Shown: positions 11,400 through 22,535 of the stretch, piece after piece
How positions within the stretch are numbered: position 1 is the stretch's first letter
How the letters are laid out: the number at the start of each line of letters is the position of its first letter
DNA from: Hermetia illucens
Lineage: Eukaryota > Arthropoda > Insecta > Diptera > Stratiomyidae
DNA: 64,000 bases
Assembly (NCBI RefSeq): GCF_905115235.1
Contig: NC_051852.1
Location: 36,157,199 to 36,221,198, forward strand
Direction of reading: 5' to 3'
Translations under genes and position numbers: made by a program
Notes under the pieces: model-generated
What the model saw: the letters and a program-made list of their open reading frames with translations, nothing else
Told to the model about the DNA's origin: nothing
The model's database searches: none

Positions 11400-12955
11400 G
11401 ACGTTGAAAATGGTTCTTTAGCTTCATCAAATTTTGTTGCCGAGTGCGCCCAATTTGAATTTTATTTCGTTCTACCGGTCACTGAATATAGTAGTGACTA
11501 CCCGGAGTAACATTTTCCATCTGTGATTAAGTGTATTCATTCTCATATCCCTTATGGCGATTTCTTCGCCTATCGATGGCATACTCTGTGCTATTTGCAA
11601 GGGGCCGGAATCGATTTGCTCAAAATTTCTGGACTGCGGTGGGTACTGTGGTATGCCTGTGAACACCAAATGTCTGGAGATTTTCTCTGCTTTCCTAGAC
11701 ATCCGAGCAACATTTTCTTCGAACATTTCTTAGCCATGTAGCGCTTGCGGTAGTACCACTTTATCTGATGCTATTTAACTGCTGCATCAACACACGGCGA
11801 CTTTAGCGTCGATTCAAAATGCAGTTTCAAAGATACCATCTAATTTGGTTCGATAACTTGCTGTTTCTGAGACGCTTCTGCCTAGTTCTACATATAGCCT
11901 GCCGTCGACTGGGGCCATCAATACTGGTGCTATACCTAAGTTGAGACTATCCCCCCCTCCACCTCTTCTTTGTCTGCACGCACTATTCCAGTGTCTTCTA
12001 TACGAGGAACGCGTTCGGAATCGGCTGCGCTACGCAGCCTTGATGATCGTCCTACTGTCGCTGCATTGGCGCCTTCGTGTACTCCCTCCTGCGCCCCGTC
12101 GACCACCGCTGAACCACAGGCCTTACCTACTGTTATCCCGAATATCGCTCCTCCGACCCACTGCTGAACGTTGCCTCGCCACCGAAACAATTATCCTTGA
12201 CGAGGCTAGCATACTCCACCACTTCCGATGATATACTTGCCTACATCAAACTGAGTGATAGCATCTTTTAAAGTGACATATTTCCATGACTTCGATGTTA
12301 TCGCCCATTCTTCTTTTTGGCTGCGAGCCTTATCAGAGGACTAAGCTACGAGAAGATTTTCAGCCCGTTCACCTTTCTCGCCGAATTTGAATGAGTTTCA
12401 TAATTTTAGACTTTTTTATCAAAATGTTAGGGGCTTATGGATCAAGCTGTTGGATTTTAAGTTATGTGCCCTAGGATTCCAACAACACGTCATATGTATT
12501 ACTAAACCCTGGTTAGATGGCAGGATTTTAGATTCCGTGCTTCTTGAAGGTTACTCTGTCTTACGTTGTAACAGAGACTGTGGTGCTCTTGGCAAGATAA
12601 CCGGCGGAGGAGTCCTAATAGCTGTTAAATCCTCTCTTCGCGGCGAAACCATCTTTCCTTTCCGCCTCTATCTATGATTCTGTCACGGAATGTATATTTT
12701 CCCTGCCTCAGCCCTCTTTCTCTTTACGAAAATTTCTTCAAGAGATATCTAAAATCCTAACCGGTTTGCTCTTGTTTTCTCCAACCTTCCTGTGCGTTGC
12801 CTTTCCCAATCCCCTCATATCCCCTCTCACGTTGCACCTGATGCCAATCATTCAGCCCCTTGAGTTTGATGTTCAGATCCCCCGACTCCCTGTCATGCTC
12901 AAGCCTGCCAAGTTTAACTTTGGTAAGGCAAACTTGGTGGTCAAAGGGTAGTAGA
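11400..12955 (+). mobile_element. CR1/Jockey-group LINE fragment: PHD-type ORF1 and endonuclease N-terminus
   Basis: Near 11556-11740 the + strand reads ILCAICKGPESICSKFLDCG and CGMPVNTKC, a PHD-like zinc finger as found in ORF1 of CR1-group elements. The ORF1 C-terminal part (DDILAYIKL) lies near 12230. At 12387-12677 an endonuclease begins: FRLFYQNVRGL, ITKPWLD, GGGVLIAVKSS. Pieces continue to FNFGKANL near 12940. Frames are broken in several places and the element stops where RTE-like sequence begins. Confidence 0.6.
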
Positions 12956-13985
12956 ACTGTTTGCGCATTTTCTCATATGTCGTGCGTTCCGTGTACACAG
13001 AAACAGCTAACCGATACCCTATCCCTATATACGGCTGATATAGCAGCGTTGCAGGAGATGCGCTGGACATGGGCCGGCTTCCTGGAGAAGAGTCACTACC
13101 AGTCAATCAGGTGTTCGGAGTAAATTTTTAGTCAGCCAAAAAATGAAACCTGCTATTATCGGCTTTGTAAACAGAAGTGAACGGCTATGCACTCTGAGTT
13201 TGCGAGGCGAATTTAGAAATATATTATAAACCTCATTATCGTTCTCGCCCCTACAGAGGAGACTGCAGAGTCGAAGAAGGATACCTTCTACGAGGCAGTA
13301 GAACGAACCCTCGAAGCCTGCCCCCGGTATGTAATGAAATTCATACTTGGGGACTTTAACAGTCAAGTAGGGACGGAGCCCGTATTCAGGCGATAGGTTA
13401 GTTCCCATAGCTTACATCAAAATACAAATGATAACGTACTGCGGATTATTCAATTAGCAGTGTACCATGAAATGGTTGTTGGAAGTACCTGGTTTACACA
13501 GAAAGCGGACCACAAACATACGTGGGCCTCTCCAGACGGGACCACTTTCAACTAAATTGACCAAGTGGTGATCGAACGCCTTCACAATCCAGCCTTGATG
13601 AATGTCAGAGCATATAGGGTGGCCAATATAGACTCGGATCATTATCTCGTTGGCATGGTGCTCCACAACATAGCCTTCTACAACACCTAGAAGAGATCCT
13701 GGAGATGAAGCATAAATAAATGATCTTCACAATCACCTGAAGAACGTTATCGTAAATACGGCTACAAACATACTTGGCCCCAGCCGCAAAAAGAGTCGAA
13801 ACAGCTGGTTTGACGATGAATGTAAAGCTAGTAATGGAACGAAAGAAAGCGGCACCCCGAGTAATGTTGCATTCTCAAACAACGCGGGCCCGCGCGGAGA
13901 CTTATCATGAACTCCATCGAGCGGAGAAGCGACTTCACAGACAGGAAGCCTGGGAGTACCACCAGGTTTAATGAACAAGTCAGCA
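12956..13985 (+). mobile_element. RTE-like LINE endonuclease fragment
   Basis: Successive + frames give DTLSLYTADIAALQEMRWTW, LGDFNSQVG near 13350, an IDQVVIERLHN region near 13560, DSDHYLVGMVL near 13640, and a post-endonuclease stretch RAETYHELHRAEKRLHRQ near 13890. This order matches an AP endonuclease and linker of the RTE type often annotated as craniofacial development protein 2-like in insects. The reverse transcriptase is absent. Confidence 0.75.
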
Positions 13986-14234
13986 GGAAGCGGTCTATCG
14001 AAGATTGTTTACTTGACTTGTGACGTCACATACTAGGATACGGGTTTTTCGGCTCATTTGAACTTAATTGAAATTTAAAATGCTGAAAACTTGGCAAAAA
14101 AAAGCGAGTGTTTTTTCAAAAGCGTTTCCTTAGATTGCACTATAGAAATGATTTTCGTCATAAGCGAAAATAAGGCAGGGAGTCTATTGGTCACAGATAG
14201 CACGATTATATTGAAAATCACCTTTAATAAGTAG

Positions 14235-14490
14235 AGTGTCCGGATAGCTGAGTGGTTAGAGCGTTTCAAATCTCACTGGTGGCAGTGGGATTTGACGTCG
14301 GATACCAGTCGGTTCAGTTGTAAATGAGTACCTGAGGCAAATCAGGGTAATAACCTCCGGCGAGCGCAATGCTGAACGCATTGCTTCCTATAGGGTATTG
14401 TAATGCACTAGTGAACCGTTATGGTCTTGAATGAAGTGCTTCCTCTGATCCTGATCCAATATGTTGCGCCAACGATTATTATTATTATTA
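14235..14490 (+). repeat. tRNA-derived SINE, copy 3, with target-site duplication
   Basis: A complete-looking element: A-box TAGCTGAGTGGTTAGAGC, B-box GTTTCAAATCTC, shared body, tail of ATT repeats. It is flanked by near-identical 12-mers TTTAATAAGTAG (14223-14234) and TTTAAGAAGTAG (14491-14502), as expected for LINE-driven insertion. The spacer between the boxes is shorter than in normal tRNAs. Confidence 0.85.
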
Positions 14491-14502
14491 TTTAAGAAGT
14501 AG

Positions 14503-14890
14503 CACTGCTCAATTGTGATCCTCGTTAATCTGGATCAGGATCGTGCCGGCTCCCGAATTAGGAGATTGAGAGTGTACTTTGCCATGCATTGCCTGTATTT
14601 AATTAGAAAAAGGACATATAAAAATTGATTATAAATCATAGGAAAGAAGGTCAACTTCGCTCCTTTAGGCCATGAAAACAATTTGAAGGTATCAACTCAT
14701 AGAACACATAGCCCTCGAAAGAATTGAAGTCAATTGGATGGCGTATTCTGGATGAAAGGATCACACTACACGATGTATCCTCCCCCTTTATCCTTCAGTG
14801 CCAAATGTAAATTTGTTACTTGAACTGAAGTTTTCAAATTTTAAGTTGTTTTATTTTTTCTTGTATTTGAATAAAGGACGATGCTGACGC
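14503..14890. other. Unassigned spacer before the H1-1 block
   Basis: AT-rich with no open frame of interest. It ends where homology to the H1-2 flank begins. Confidence 0.5.
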
Positions 14891-15538
14891 CAGCCCCATA
14901 TGATGTCCTTGCGTCTGTTGAGAGGGTCATACAAAGCATAGGACTCACTTTGAAGTTCAAATATTTGCTTGCGTTTATTTTCTTCAAATATTACATTTTC
15001 AATTCGCAGAAAAATTTGCTACGTAGGAACGAAGGGTAAGAAGGGCACATAAAGAATGTCCCAGAAAAACTTCAAAATTTTTCCAAGTAGTCCAATGGAT
15101 CTATTTTTTTCTAGTGAATTTTGCTGGATAATTCTATAAAACAGGATTAAATTTGTAAATGCATCCGAAAGAGAACATATGGAAGTTGATATAATGATAT
15201 GCGATCAGCAGAAATTTTAGTTAATAGTATTAATTAATGGGATGCAAACTTAAGGTTCGAGTGCATCAGATTGGAGGTTGGTGAATATGCGTGGATTAAA
15301 GGTGTTCATGAATAGAGACAGTCTTAACAATGAGAAGGGCTTTCCATCGATATGTATAGAGCTATACGGATTAAAGTCTATAGTAATGTGATTGATGAAT
15401 AAATTGAAATTAAGGAAAATTTCAAATAAACTCCGAAATAAATTCTTCATCTAGTGGAAAGAGAAACTGAAATTTTCAACTACCGCTCTACCAGGTTCTC
15501 ACAACTTGCAATATCAATGGAAAATTCTGCTTACAGAT

Positions 15539-15549
15539 ATTGTCAAACT
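15539..15549 (+). promoter_or_regulatory. Candidate H1 core-promoter word ATTGTCAAACT (H1-1)
   Basis: It lies 67 bp before the ATG (start to start), identical in sequence and spacing to H1-2 and within 3 bp of its spacing in the diverged H1-4. No TATA box is evident here. Its role as an initiator or factor site is inferred from conservation only. Confidence 0.5.
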
Positions 15550-15605
15550 TTCTGGCTTGTTATTTTGTGCCCAATAGTTTGTGAAGGATATTGAATTGAT
15601 TCGAG

Positions 15606-16226
15606 ATGGCAGAAGAATCCGCTCCAGTCGCCGCTCCCCCAGCAACCAGCCCGAAGAAAGGAAAGAAAGCAGCAGGTGGGCCGAAGAAACCCAAGTCGAA
15701 ACCAACTCATCCACCGACGTCCTTGATGGTGAACGCTGCTATCAAGTCTTTGAAGGAACGTGGAGGCTCTTCACTTCTTGCGATCAAGAAGTACTTGGCA
15801 GCTAACTACAAGGTGGATGCCAACAAGTTAGCTCCCTTCATCAAGAAGTATCTGAAGAGCGCTGTTGCCTCTGGAAAGTTGGTCCAAGCTAAAGGTACAG
15901 GTGCTTCTGGTTCATTCAAACTTCCAGCTAAGGAGAAGAAGGAAAAGGCTGCTAAACCGAAAACGGCGGCAGCAAAGAAACTCAAAGCGGCTGCGAAACC
16001 AAAGAAGACGGGAGAGAAGAAAGCGGCGAAGGCCAAGAAGCCTGGAGCAGCTAAGAAGGCAGCATCTGGGACCGCTAAAGCCGCAAAGAAATCCGGGAGT
16101 GTGAAAGCTAAAGCACCCAAGGAGAAAAAACCAAAAGCTGCTAAAGTAGCAAAGAAGGCCCCTAAACCGAAGGCTACAGGAGGAGCGAAAAAAGCAGCAC
16201 CGAAAAAGGCAGCAGCTAAGAAGTAA
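15606..16226 (+). CDS. Linker histone H1, copy 1 (H1-1)
   Basis: An intact intronless 206-residue linker histone that binds nucleosomes at the DNA entry/exit site and compacts chromatin. It has a basic N-tail (1-33, one SPKK), a winged-helix globular domain (about 34-106, THPPTS to GASGSFKL, with [15 protein letters not shown] and [14 protein letters not shown]) and a Lys/Ala/Pro-rich C-tail (107-206). Length is in the usual insect range. The ATG is the first in frame, in context TCGAGATGG. The 3' side carries a histone stem-loop at 16277-16292 and a purine element, so S-phase, non-polyadenylated expression is likely. It differs from H1-2 only in the tail (one Ala fewer; Leu for Pro; Gly for Ala). 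Confidence 0.97.
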   Translation: MAEESAPVAAPPATSPKKGKKAAGGPKKPKSKPTHPPTSLMVNAAIKSLKERGGSSLLAIKKYLAANYKVDANKLAPFIKKYLKSAVASGKLVQAKGTGASGSFKLPAKEKKEKAAKPKTAAAKKLKAAAKPKKTGEKKAAKAKKPGAAKKAASGTAKAAKKSGSVKAKAPKEKKPKAAKVAKKAPKPKATGGAKKAAPKKAAAKK

Positions 16227-16276
16227 ACATCGCCAAAAGGATCTTGACCTGTGAAGATCAACAAATTTAACCCAAC

Positions 16277-16314
16277 AGTCCTTGTCAGGACTACCACGTT
16301 TATTTTCGAAGAGT
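16277..16314 (+). promoter_or_regulatory. Histone mRNA 3' stem-loop and downstream purine element (H1-1)
   Basis: AGTCCT-TGTC-AGGACT forms a 6-bp stem with a 4-base loop, 51 bp after the stop, within the CCAAC...ACCA flanks typical of replication histones. GAAGAG at 16309-16314 is a weaker version of the CAAAGAG downstream element seen in the other copies (U7 snRNP target by analogy). Confidence 0.93.
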
Positions 16315-16327
16315 AGAAATTTAGAAT

Positions 16328-16668
16328 ATGCTTCTGAAGATTTGGTTGAAGTAGTTCCGGGATTCAGGAATTGGGAGTGGGTGGGATCATCCATGGGGTT
16401 TTCAAAGATTGTGAATGCTAATTGTTGGTTTAGGCAAGATGAATTTGAAGCATGTCAACAAAATTTGGGAAATCAATTTGATCTCCAGTTAATGATGAGA
16501 AGGTTTTAAAAATTGGAAATAATTGTCGGTGTAGAGAACTAAACTGGTAAAACAGCTTTTCTGAGAGTGCTTAAAATATGCTTCCGAAGATTTGATTAAA
16601 GAAGTAATTGGGGTTTCAGAAATTGGAGTGGGTGGTACCACCAATGGGATTTTCCAAGGTTGGGAATA
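16328..16668 (+). repeat. Partial tandem repeat in the H1-1 3' flank
   Basis: About 90 bp starting ATGCTTCTGAAGATTTGG at 16328 recur, diverged, from 16578 (ATGCTTCCGAAGATTTGA), 250 bp apart. H1-2 has only one copy (from about 24961). The second unit lacks any stem-loop. Confidence 0.75.
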
Positions 16669-16694
16669 CTCATCTTGTTCAAGAGAGTTGCTGT

Positions 16695-17225
16695 TTAGTG
16701 TTTAGTGGTTTATATCTAGGCAATGCTTATTTGAACAATCGGTGGAACTCTAAAGAGAGCTAGAACTAATCTAAAAGTGAGTGGCTATTATATTATTATA
16801 CTTTGGCCAGCACGGCTTGTCATTTACTCGCTGGTATATTTCGGCGTCCCGGCTGCACTTTCTGGCCTTGCAATTGTAAAACAGTGCAATGTTTTTATAT
16901 CCGGCATTCGAATGCTATACATTTTCATGTGGTGGGTTATAATTAAACGAAGATAATAATACACGATTTATTTAGAAGAACTAATTATGCGACCACACTT
17001 CCTTTTTTTAGGTTACACAGCCAAGTAGGAAGTGGCAACAAAATTAGTAGTAGACTAGTTAAAAAATTGTACTGTAAAAAAATATTTAGAACTGTTTGGT
17101 TTACAATGAAGACCTTACATTATTATAATACATGGCTTTATACAGAGTCAGTTTGGTTTTGGGGCTGAGACCCTACAGCGAATTATGAACACTGCTGATT
17201 TCAATGGAACTATGAAATTTAGTGC
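16695..17225 (-). mobile_element. J2-type LINE 3' fragment
   Basis: It matches the 3' end of the element at 34905-36330: for example 17142-17185 (tatacagagtcagtttgg) against 35432-35460, and the 3' UTR words near 16795-16850 against 35010-35040. Only the tail of the reverse transcriptase and the UTR remain, with a large gap between. Confidence 0.6.
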
Positions 17226-17990
17226 AAGTACTTTTATGATATGTTTATTGTTTTAATACGCATCAGCTTCTTATTATTTGCTAACCCTGGTACTCTCTGC
17301 TGACACTAAAAAAAGTACCGTTGTGTTTTGCTTTGCGGTGAAATTTACTGCTGAATAGAAACGTAATAGAGCATCGTTGCGTGTCGTTGTTTGTAGTACT
17401 CGTATTATCATATATTGGCCAAACAGGCTGTTTGGTATTATTGCAAAACGTTTGATATCCTTAATTTGTAACAGTTTTAAAGATAAAGGGCTTAAAAAAT
17501 GTGCGTTTCATTGAAGTTGTAGTAAAGTCGTGTAATTGACAATATAGACAGAAAAGCTAATATTATAGCAATGAAAAAGGAAGCCATTTTTGCTTTCGAT
17601 GTTAATTTTTGTTTGTCTCCTGGGACCCGGCAGGCTAAAAGTTCAAAAAAGGAACCTAATACCACCCGCGAAGACACCAACAGGACTAAAGGCTGGTACT
17701 TAGCCTATGTTGTCAGAAACACACTATCGTTCTTGGCCAAGGCCAAACACGTATTTATTATGTTCGATTTTTTATTATCAAATCGACAAATTTACAAACA
17801 CTTTAGTGTCAGAGCCAATCCGAACAGGGTGGGCAAGTGTTGTAAGACAAATTTTTGTCGTTAATATTTTAGGTTCTGAAGGTTAAGTCGTTATTGAGTT
17901 GGTGACCTCCCTTCCCATTTTGTGACTGTTTCGGTTAATTTTCCTCCGTGTTGGAGGTACTGGGACGGTTGTTGGGAGGCTCACGACTTT
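17226..17990. other. Unassigned spacer
   Basis: One open + frame at 17571-17864 has no recognisable domain. No repeat ends were identified. Confidence 0.4.
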
Positions 17991-19742
17991 TTGTGAAAAA
18001 TATAACAATGCTGTTATCGCGACTTGGGTAACTACCTCAGCAATAGATATCTAGAGGCTGCGATCTACAATTCCTTATTTATCATCCTTAATAATGGTAT
18101 GCCCACTTTTAACAACTCACGGTCAATGTCAAACCAATTGGGCTCGGTTCTGGACACTGCTCTTGCTCTGCCAGAATGTTGGCATTGGAATCCGATTACT
18201 GAAAATATATCGAATAGCCACCATACTTCCATCTGCATCTCTACGCAGATGCTCAACCTCTCTCCTAAATTCAAGATTGAATTGAGTTGGTTAAAGGCGC
18301 GGGTCAGCAACCTAGCGCCACAGGATATTTCCACTCTAACGAACCTTTTGGAAACGGAAATTACTGATAAAACTAGGCTTTGCACTAACCACACTGGCCA
18401 GTCAAAGATGTTGTGGTTCTAGAGATTAAGTTCTATTTGAAAAGAAAGTTAATAGCGTGTAGGCGATTTAGGACTAAGTCCAACACTACAAATGTTCTCC
18501 TTTTTGAGGAGGCCAAACGGCGGTGGAGGATATTAGTTGTGAACGCGAAGCAGAAGCATTGACCTGAAATTTGGCCTGATTTATCTGAGACAAAAGATGT
18601 TATGCCCTTCTGGAAATCCATGAAAGGAGTGACAGGCCCCCAACTTGTGATCCTAGGAAGACTTTAGAATATCTTGATTATCTAGCTGGGCAGTACAGCC
18701 CTCCCTCTCCCCCTCTTCTTGATGTCCTCAAATATCCTAAAGTGTCTCTGCCTTTCTGTCAAGAAGAGCTTACTGCCGTTTTGCTTAAGCACAACATCAT
18801 TTATCAGTATGTACGCTGGTTGGTGCCTGAAGTCCTTTCCGCTTGTGGTGGTACCCATCCCTAAAGCTCTTAAAGGCCCTGAAGTTTTGACGAGTTACCA
18901 CTCTATCCCGCTCATTAATGTGTTTGCCAAACTATTAAATTTGATGGTTAAGGTTCATATCAATAATTTCATTGGAATACAAAATCCTGTCGGCAACTAT
19001 TACGCCTGATCTCCAGGTAAGTCTACGTCTGCTTGCATTAATGATGTTCTGTTGTACATCTCGATAACTAAGGGAAGGGGTCAGCAGATTTTGGCTGTGG
19101 TGCTAGATGTAAAGAATACCTACGAGAAGGTGGATCTTCCGACTCTGTGTGACATAAAGTCACGTTTCCGTTTTCTTTCTGAAATCGTTCTGTGGGTGTC
19201 AAGGGTAATATCCAATCGACGCCATCAACTAGGGCTGGACAGCATTTAAGCTGGCAATGGTCTCCCCGAAGGATGCGTTTTAGGTCCGATGTTGTTCAAC
19301 CTTTATGCGGCATTCCTACCCAATAAATGTTCTGATAGTATTGAAATCTTCCTATATATGGACGTCTGGGGATGACCAGCCGTTCCGTTTCAGAACGCCC
19401 CTCTTGGTGGCCAAAGAACTTCTTAAACTCAAGGAAAAAATTCGAAAACCTATAATTTGGTGGTACAAAACCCGGATGGTAACAATGGTCTGTCCTCAAT
19501 CTGTAGATCGTTCCGGAACCTGTTTCACATTGTAGTTCCCAATGAAGTTCCCGTGATTTCAAATAAGGTTCAGGTCATGTTATCTTATGATTTGGGAGGA
19601 ACCTGTGGGCGGGTCCACGTGGCGGCTGCTTATGGTAGGTTAACCGATGGCCTTAAATCTAGGTGTTTTCTAGTTCTGGCGTCAGATGCTGCCATCAGAT
19701 GTGATGGTTTGGTCTGTGCGATGATTGGTCCCGACGGGTCTT
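17991..19742 (+). mobile_element. CR1/Jockey-group LINE fragment: linker and reverse transcriptase
   Basis: The + strand gives a linker (IKFYLKRKLIACRRFRTKSN, then FEEAKRRWRILVVNAKQKH near 18420-18560). RT pieces follow: VVVPIPKALKG, YHSIPLINVFAKLLNLMVKV (18840-18960), AVVLDVKNTYEKVDL (19090-19135) and GLPEGCVLGPMLFNLYAA (19260-19310). There are many frame changes. It ends where a J-family 3' fragment starts. Confidence 0.7.
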
Positions 19743-20165
19743 CCATGAAAACATGAGAATGGCCCCGAAAAGTTGGAGTGCCATCAGAACGATGTCACTC
19801 AAAATCCACGATGATCCTATCCCCTATCCCCGGTGAAAGAAGTCACACACCTCGGAGTGACAATGAGTTCCCGCCCTCATATAACGGAGGTACTAGGCCG
19901 TGCAACTGGTGCCTTCAGCTCCTTGTATACTATCTTAAAATACAATATCCCGACTTCCAAAAGGATTAAGCTGTTTCATTACATTGAAGATATTATTTCC
20001 CGTGCCCTCCCTGACAATTACCTGATTAAAAATCAGATTAGGTACTAGCACTGAGGAAGGAGGCACGAGGTCTCTTAAACAATTGTATGCGGTGGAAAAA
20101 ATGAAAATATTTACAGGATAAGGAAAACATCTTAGTTCTTTTCTCAACTTAATTCTCATCAAATT
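19743..20165 (+). mobile_element. J-family LINE copy A, 3' fragment
   Basis: It aligns with 22845-23090 of copy B (shared words catgagaatggcc, gaagtcac, ctcggagtgacaatga). It encodes the segment after the catalytic box, VKEVTHLGVTMSS. It sits directly upstream of copy B in the same orientation. Confidence 0.75.
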
Positions 20166-20209
20166 CTAACAAAGACGCCTGAAGATTACTCTACGTCTAA
20201 AAAATCCTG

Positions 20210-20599
20210 GTGGAAAACAAGAACAAGTTCTCCACCTATATCCTCCCCTCCGAGAAAACAACAAGCATAATCCTCAGAGGCCTTGACGCTTCCTTCTCAC
20301 CTGCTGAGATCATAGAAGAATTGAAGGCACCAAGAATCTCCAGCGTGATCAGCGTCAAACGTTTCGTCACAACTTGGGCGAAGACCATGAACATCCAGCT
20401 AGATCTATGGCCGGTCACCTTTGACTTCTCGTTCCCCGAAGAGCATATTTCAGGCATCAAGGCTATATAACAAACCTTGGTGCGATTCGAAATAATTCGG
20501 AAAAAACAGGTGTTGCAGTGTAGAAACCTTTCTTACCGCTGCGTGAAGTTTCACCAGAGTCATGATCCGGGAGAATGCTCCAAAACACCTGAGCAATAA
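20210..20599 (+). pseudogene. ORF1 (gag-like) C-terminal part of J copy B
   Basis: The frame reads TYILPSEKTTSIILRGLD (RNA-binding gag region), has one stop near 20468, then continues in the same frame through a shortened zinc-knuckle region to the terminal TAA. It corresponds to 42084-41970 of copy D, where the rest is deleted. Confidence 0.7.
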
Positions 20600-22535
20600 T
20601 GGACGTTAAGATCATTGAGTTGAACATCAACTCGATCATCGGCCGAACCCGTAGGCACGAGCTCGAGCTATTTCTTGGTGAGAATAATCGTTACATAGTG
20701 ACCCTGTGTGAAACCAGGCTGCACTATCAGCATAGGCCCATTTTCCCAAATTTCAACCTTTCCAGAACCAATCCCCAAGACCGAAACAACTGTGGTGGAA
20801 CGGCCATCCTTATTTCCTTGCCAAATAATTGTTCCCTCCACCCAATAACTTTAAATCGGCTGAGGTTACCCTTGTTTCCTTAGAAACCCAATTGTCCCTG
20901 ACCTTCGTTGCTGCTCTCTACTGTCGGGATCAATCCTTTGATACCCATGACATCCGTTATATCCTATCCTACTACGCCACTCAATCGAGGGCAGACAAAT
21001 CCTGGTTCGCAATTATAGGTGGAGATCTCAATGCCAGGCATCCTGGTTCGATGTACGGTCGAACAAGAACAGGGAAACTCTCCAGAATTTCCTAACCAGC
21101 TCTCATACTAATATCAACCTATCCCACTTCAGCCCTGCCCTTCTCACATTTAAGGTTACTACCATTCCTACCTCGACCACTAATCAGCAGTAATCTAACC
21201 CTCAGACCCAATTCTAATACTTATTCCTATCTAGAAACAGTCCCCGGTATCAATGACCACGATTCCGTGATCTTAGAAATTTCACTCCCCAAGAGAGCAA
21301 TCGGGCCCTCTCCAACCTTAGTCCCTGACTTCTAGAAGGAGAATTGGAAACTCATCAATCGATCCCTCAAATTCAAACTTAAACCGCTCTTCCTCCCTTC
21401 CAACGAAACAGTTTCCAACGATACCATAGATTGGACGATTTGTCAATACATTGAAGTAATTGAGCAAGTATGTGACGAACTGATACCAATTCGTTCGCTA
21501 ACCAACCGCAACCAAATTTCTCTCCCAAGCGATATCCTCGAAGATATCAAATATAAACCTACCTTAAGGCGGAAGTTATTCAGAAATAGATACTCTCTAC
21601 AATTCTCTCGATATCTTTTCCCTTGGCAAATCAATTCGAGCTAAAATTTTAACCCTTTATACCAATATTATACCTCCCAAACGCCTCTTCAACATAGAAC
21701 TGAACCCTGATACTTTCAGCGAACTCAGGTAAACTTGCAAATCCACCCAACAAACCACGATCCTTCCACAAAATATTTCCACTCCCGAAAAAGGTTCTAG
21801 TGAACCACTTCTTTCAAGCGCACCATTGCCCCCTCCACGTTCGGGATCAACACTTCGAAAGTGTTGTGAGCGAATGTATAGACCAACTCCAATCCTTACC
21901 AACGTTTTACCGCCCTAATCCTAGTCTTAACCTTTTCTCCCAACCTCTTATCCATTCCGATGAACATGATGATGATCCTTCCATCCACTTTGTTAGCCCA
22001 AGTTCAGTAGAAGCTGTAATTGCAACCTCCAAGAACAAAAAATCAGTGGATCTCGACAAAAACCCTTCCTGTTTTGAAAAAATGCGTTCCCAACATTTCC
22101 ACCACACTTTCCTCTATAGTAAATCACTGCCTCCTCAATGTCCACTTCCCCACCGATTGGAAAAGTACTTGCGTTGTCCCCATTTTAAAAAATAACCTTA
22201 ACCCACTTAATCCTGATAGCTGCAGGCCTATCTCAATCCTATCTTCCTCCATCAAAATTTTCGAGTGGACCATTAAATCCCTCATAGACGAGCACTATGA
22301 TTCCAACAACTCTCTATCCGAGTTCCAAATCGCCAAACGAACTATACACTCGGCTGAGCACGCATTTCTTGTCCTCAAGACTGATATCCTTCTAGGTACC
22401 AATTGGAGGACACCCACCATAGCCTGTCTCCTTCACCCAAGTAAATCCTTCGACGCCGGCGTGTATAAGCTTTCCGAGATCCTCAATTTACATCCGCACC
22501 TCTTTAAGCTAATTTATAGTTTTCTAGGTGGGTGA
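20599..22535 (+). pseudogene. ORF2 (endonuclease-RT) of J copy B
   Basis: It starts MDVKIIELNINSI at the ATG overlapping the ORF1 stop. Endonuclease pieces: CETRLHYQH, GGTAILISL, GGDLNARHPG, and a DHD motif near 21255. The RT N-terminal part runs to about 22535. The frame changes at about 20870, 21090 and several later points. Confidence 0.7.

Larger units (their letters stand above)
14891..16565 (+). repeat. Duplicated block containing H1-1 (partner 23525-25190)
   Basis: About 1.67 kb aligns almost colinearly with 23525-25190. It covers some 700 bp of upstream sequence, the H1 coding region and about 340 bp of 3' flank. Non-coding parts differ by scattered substitutions and small indels, while the first two thirds of the coding region are nearly identical. 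Confidence 0.9.
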
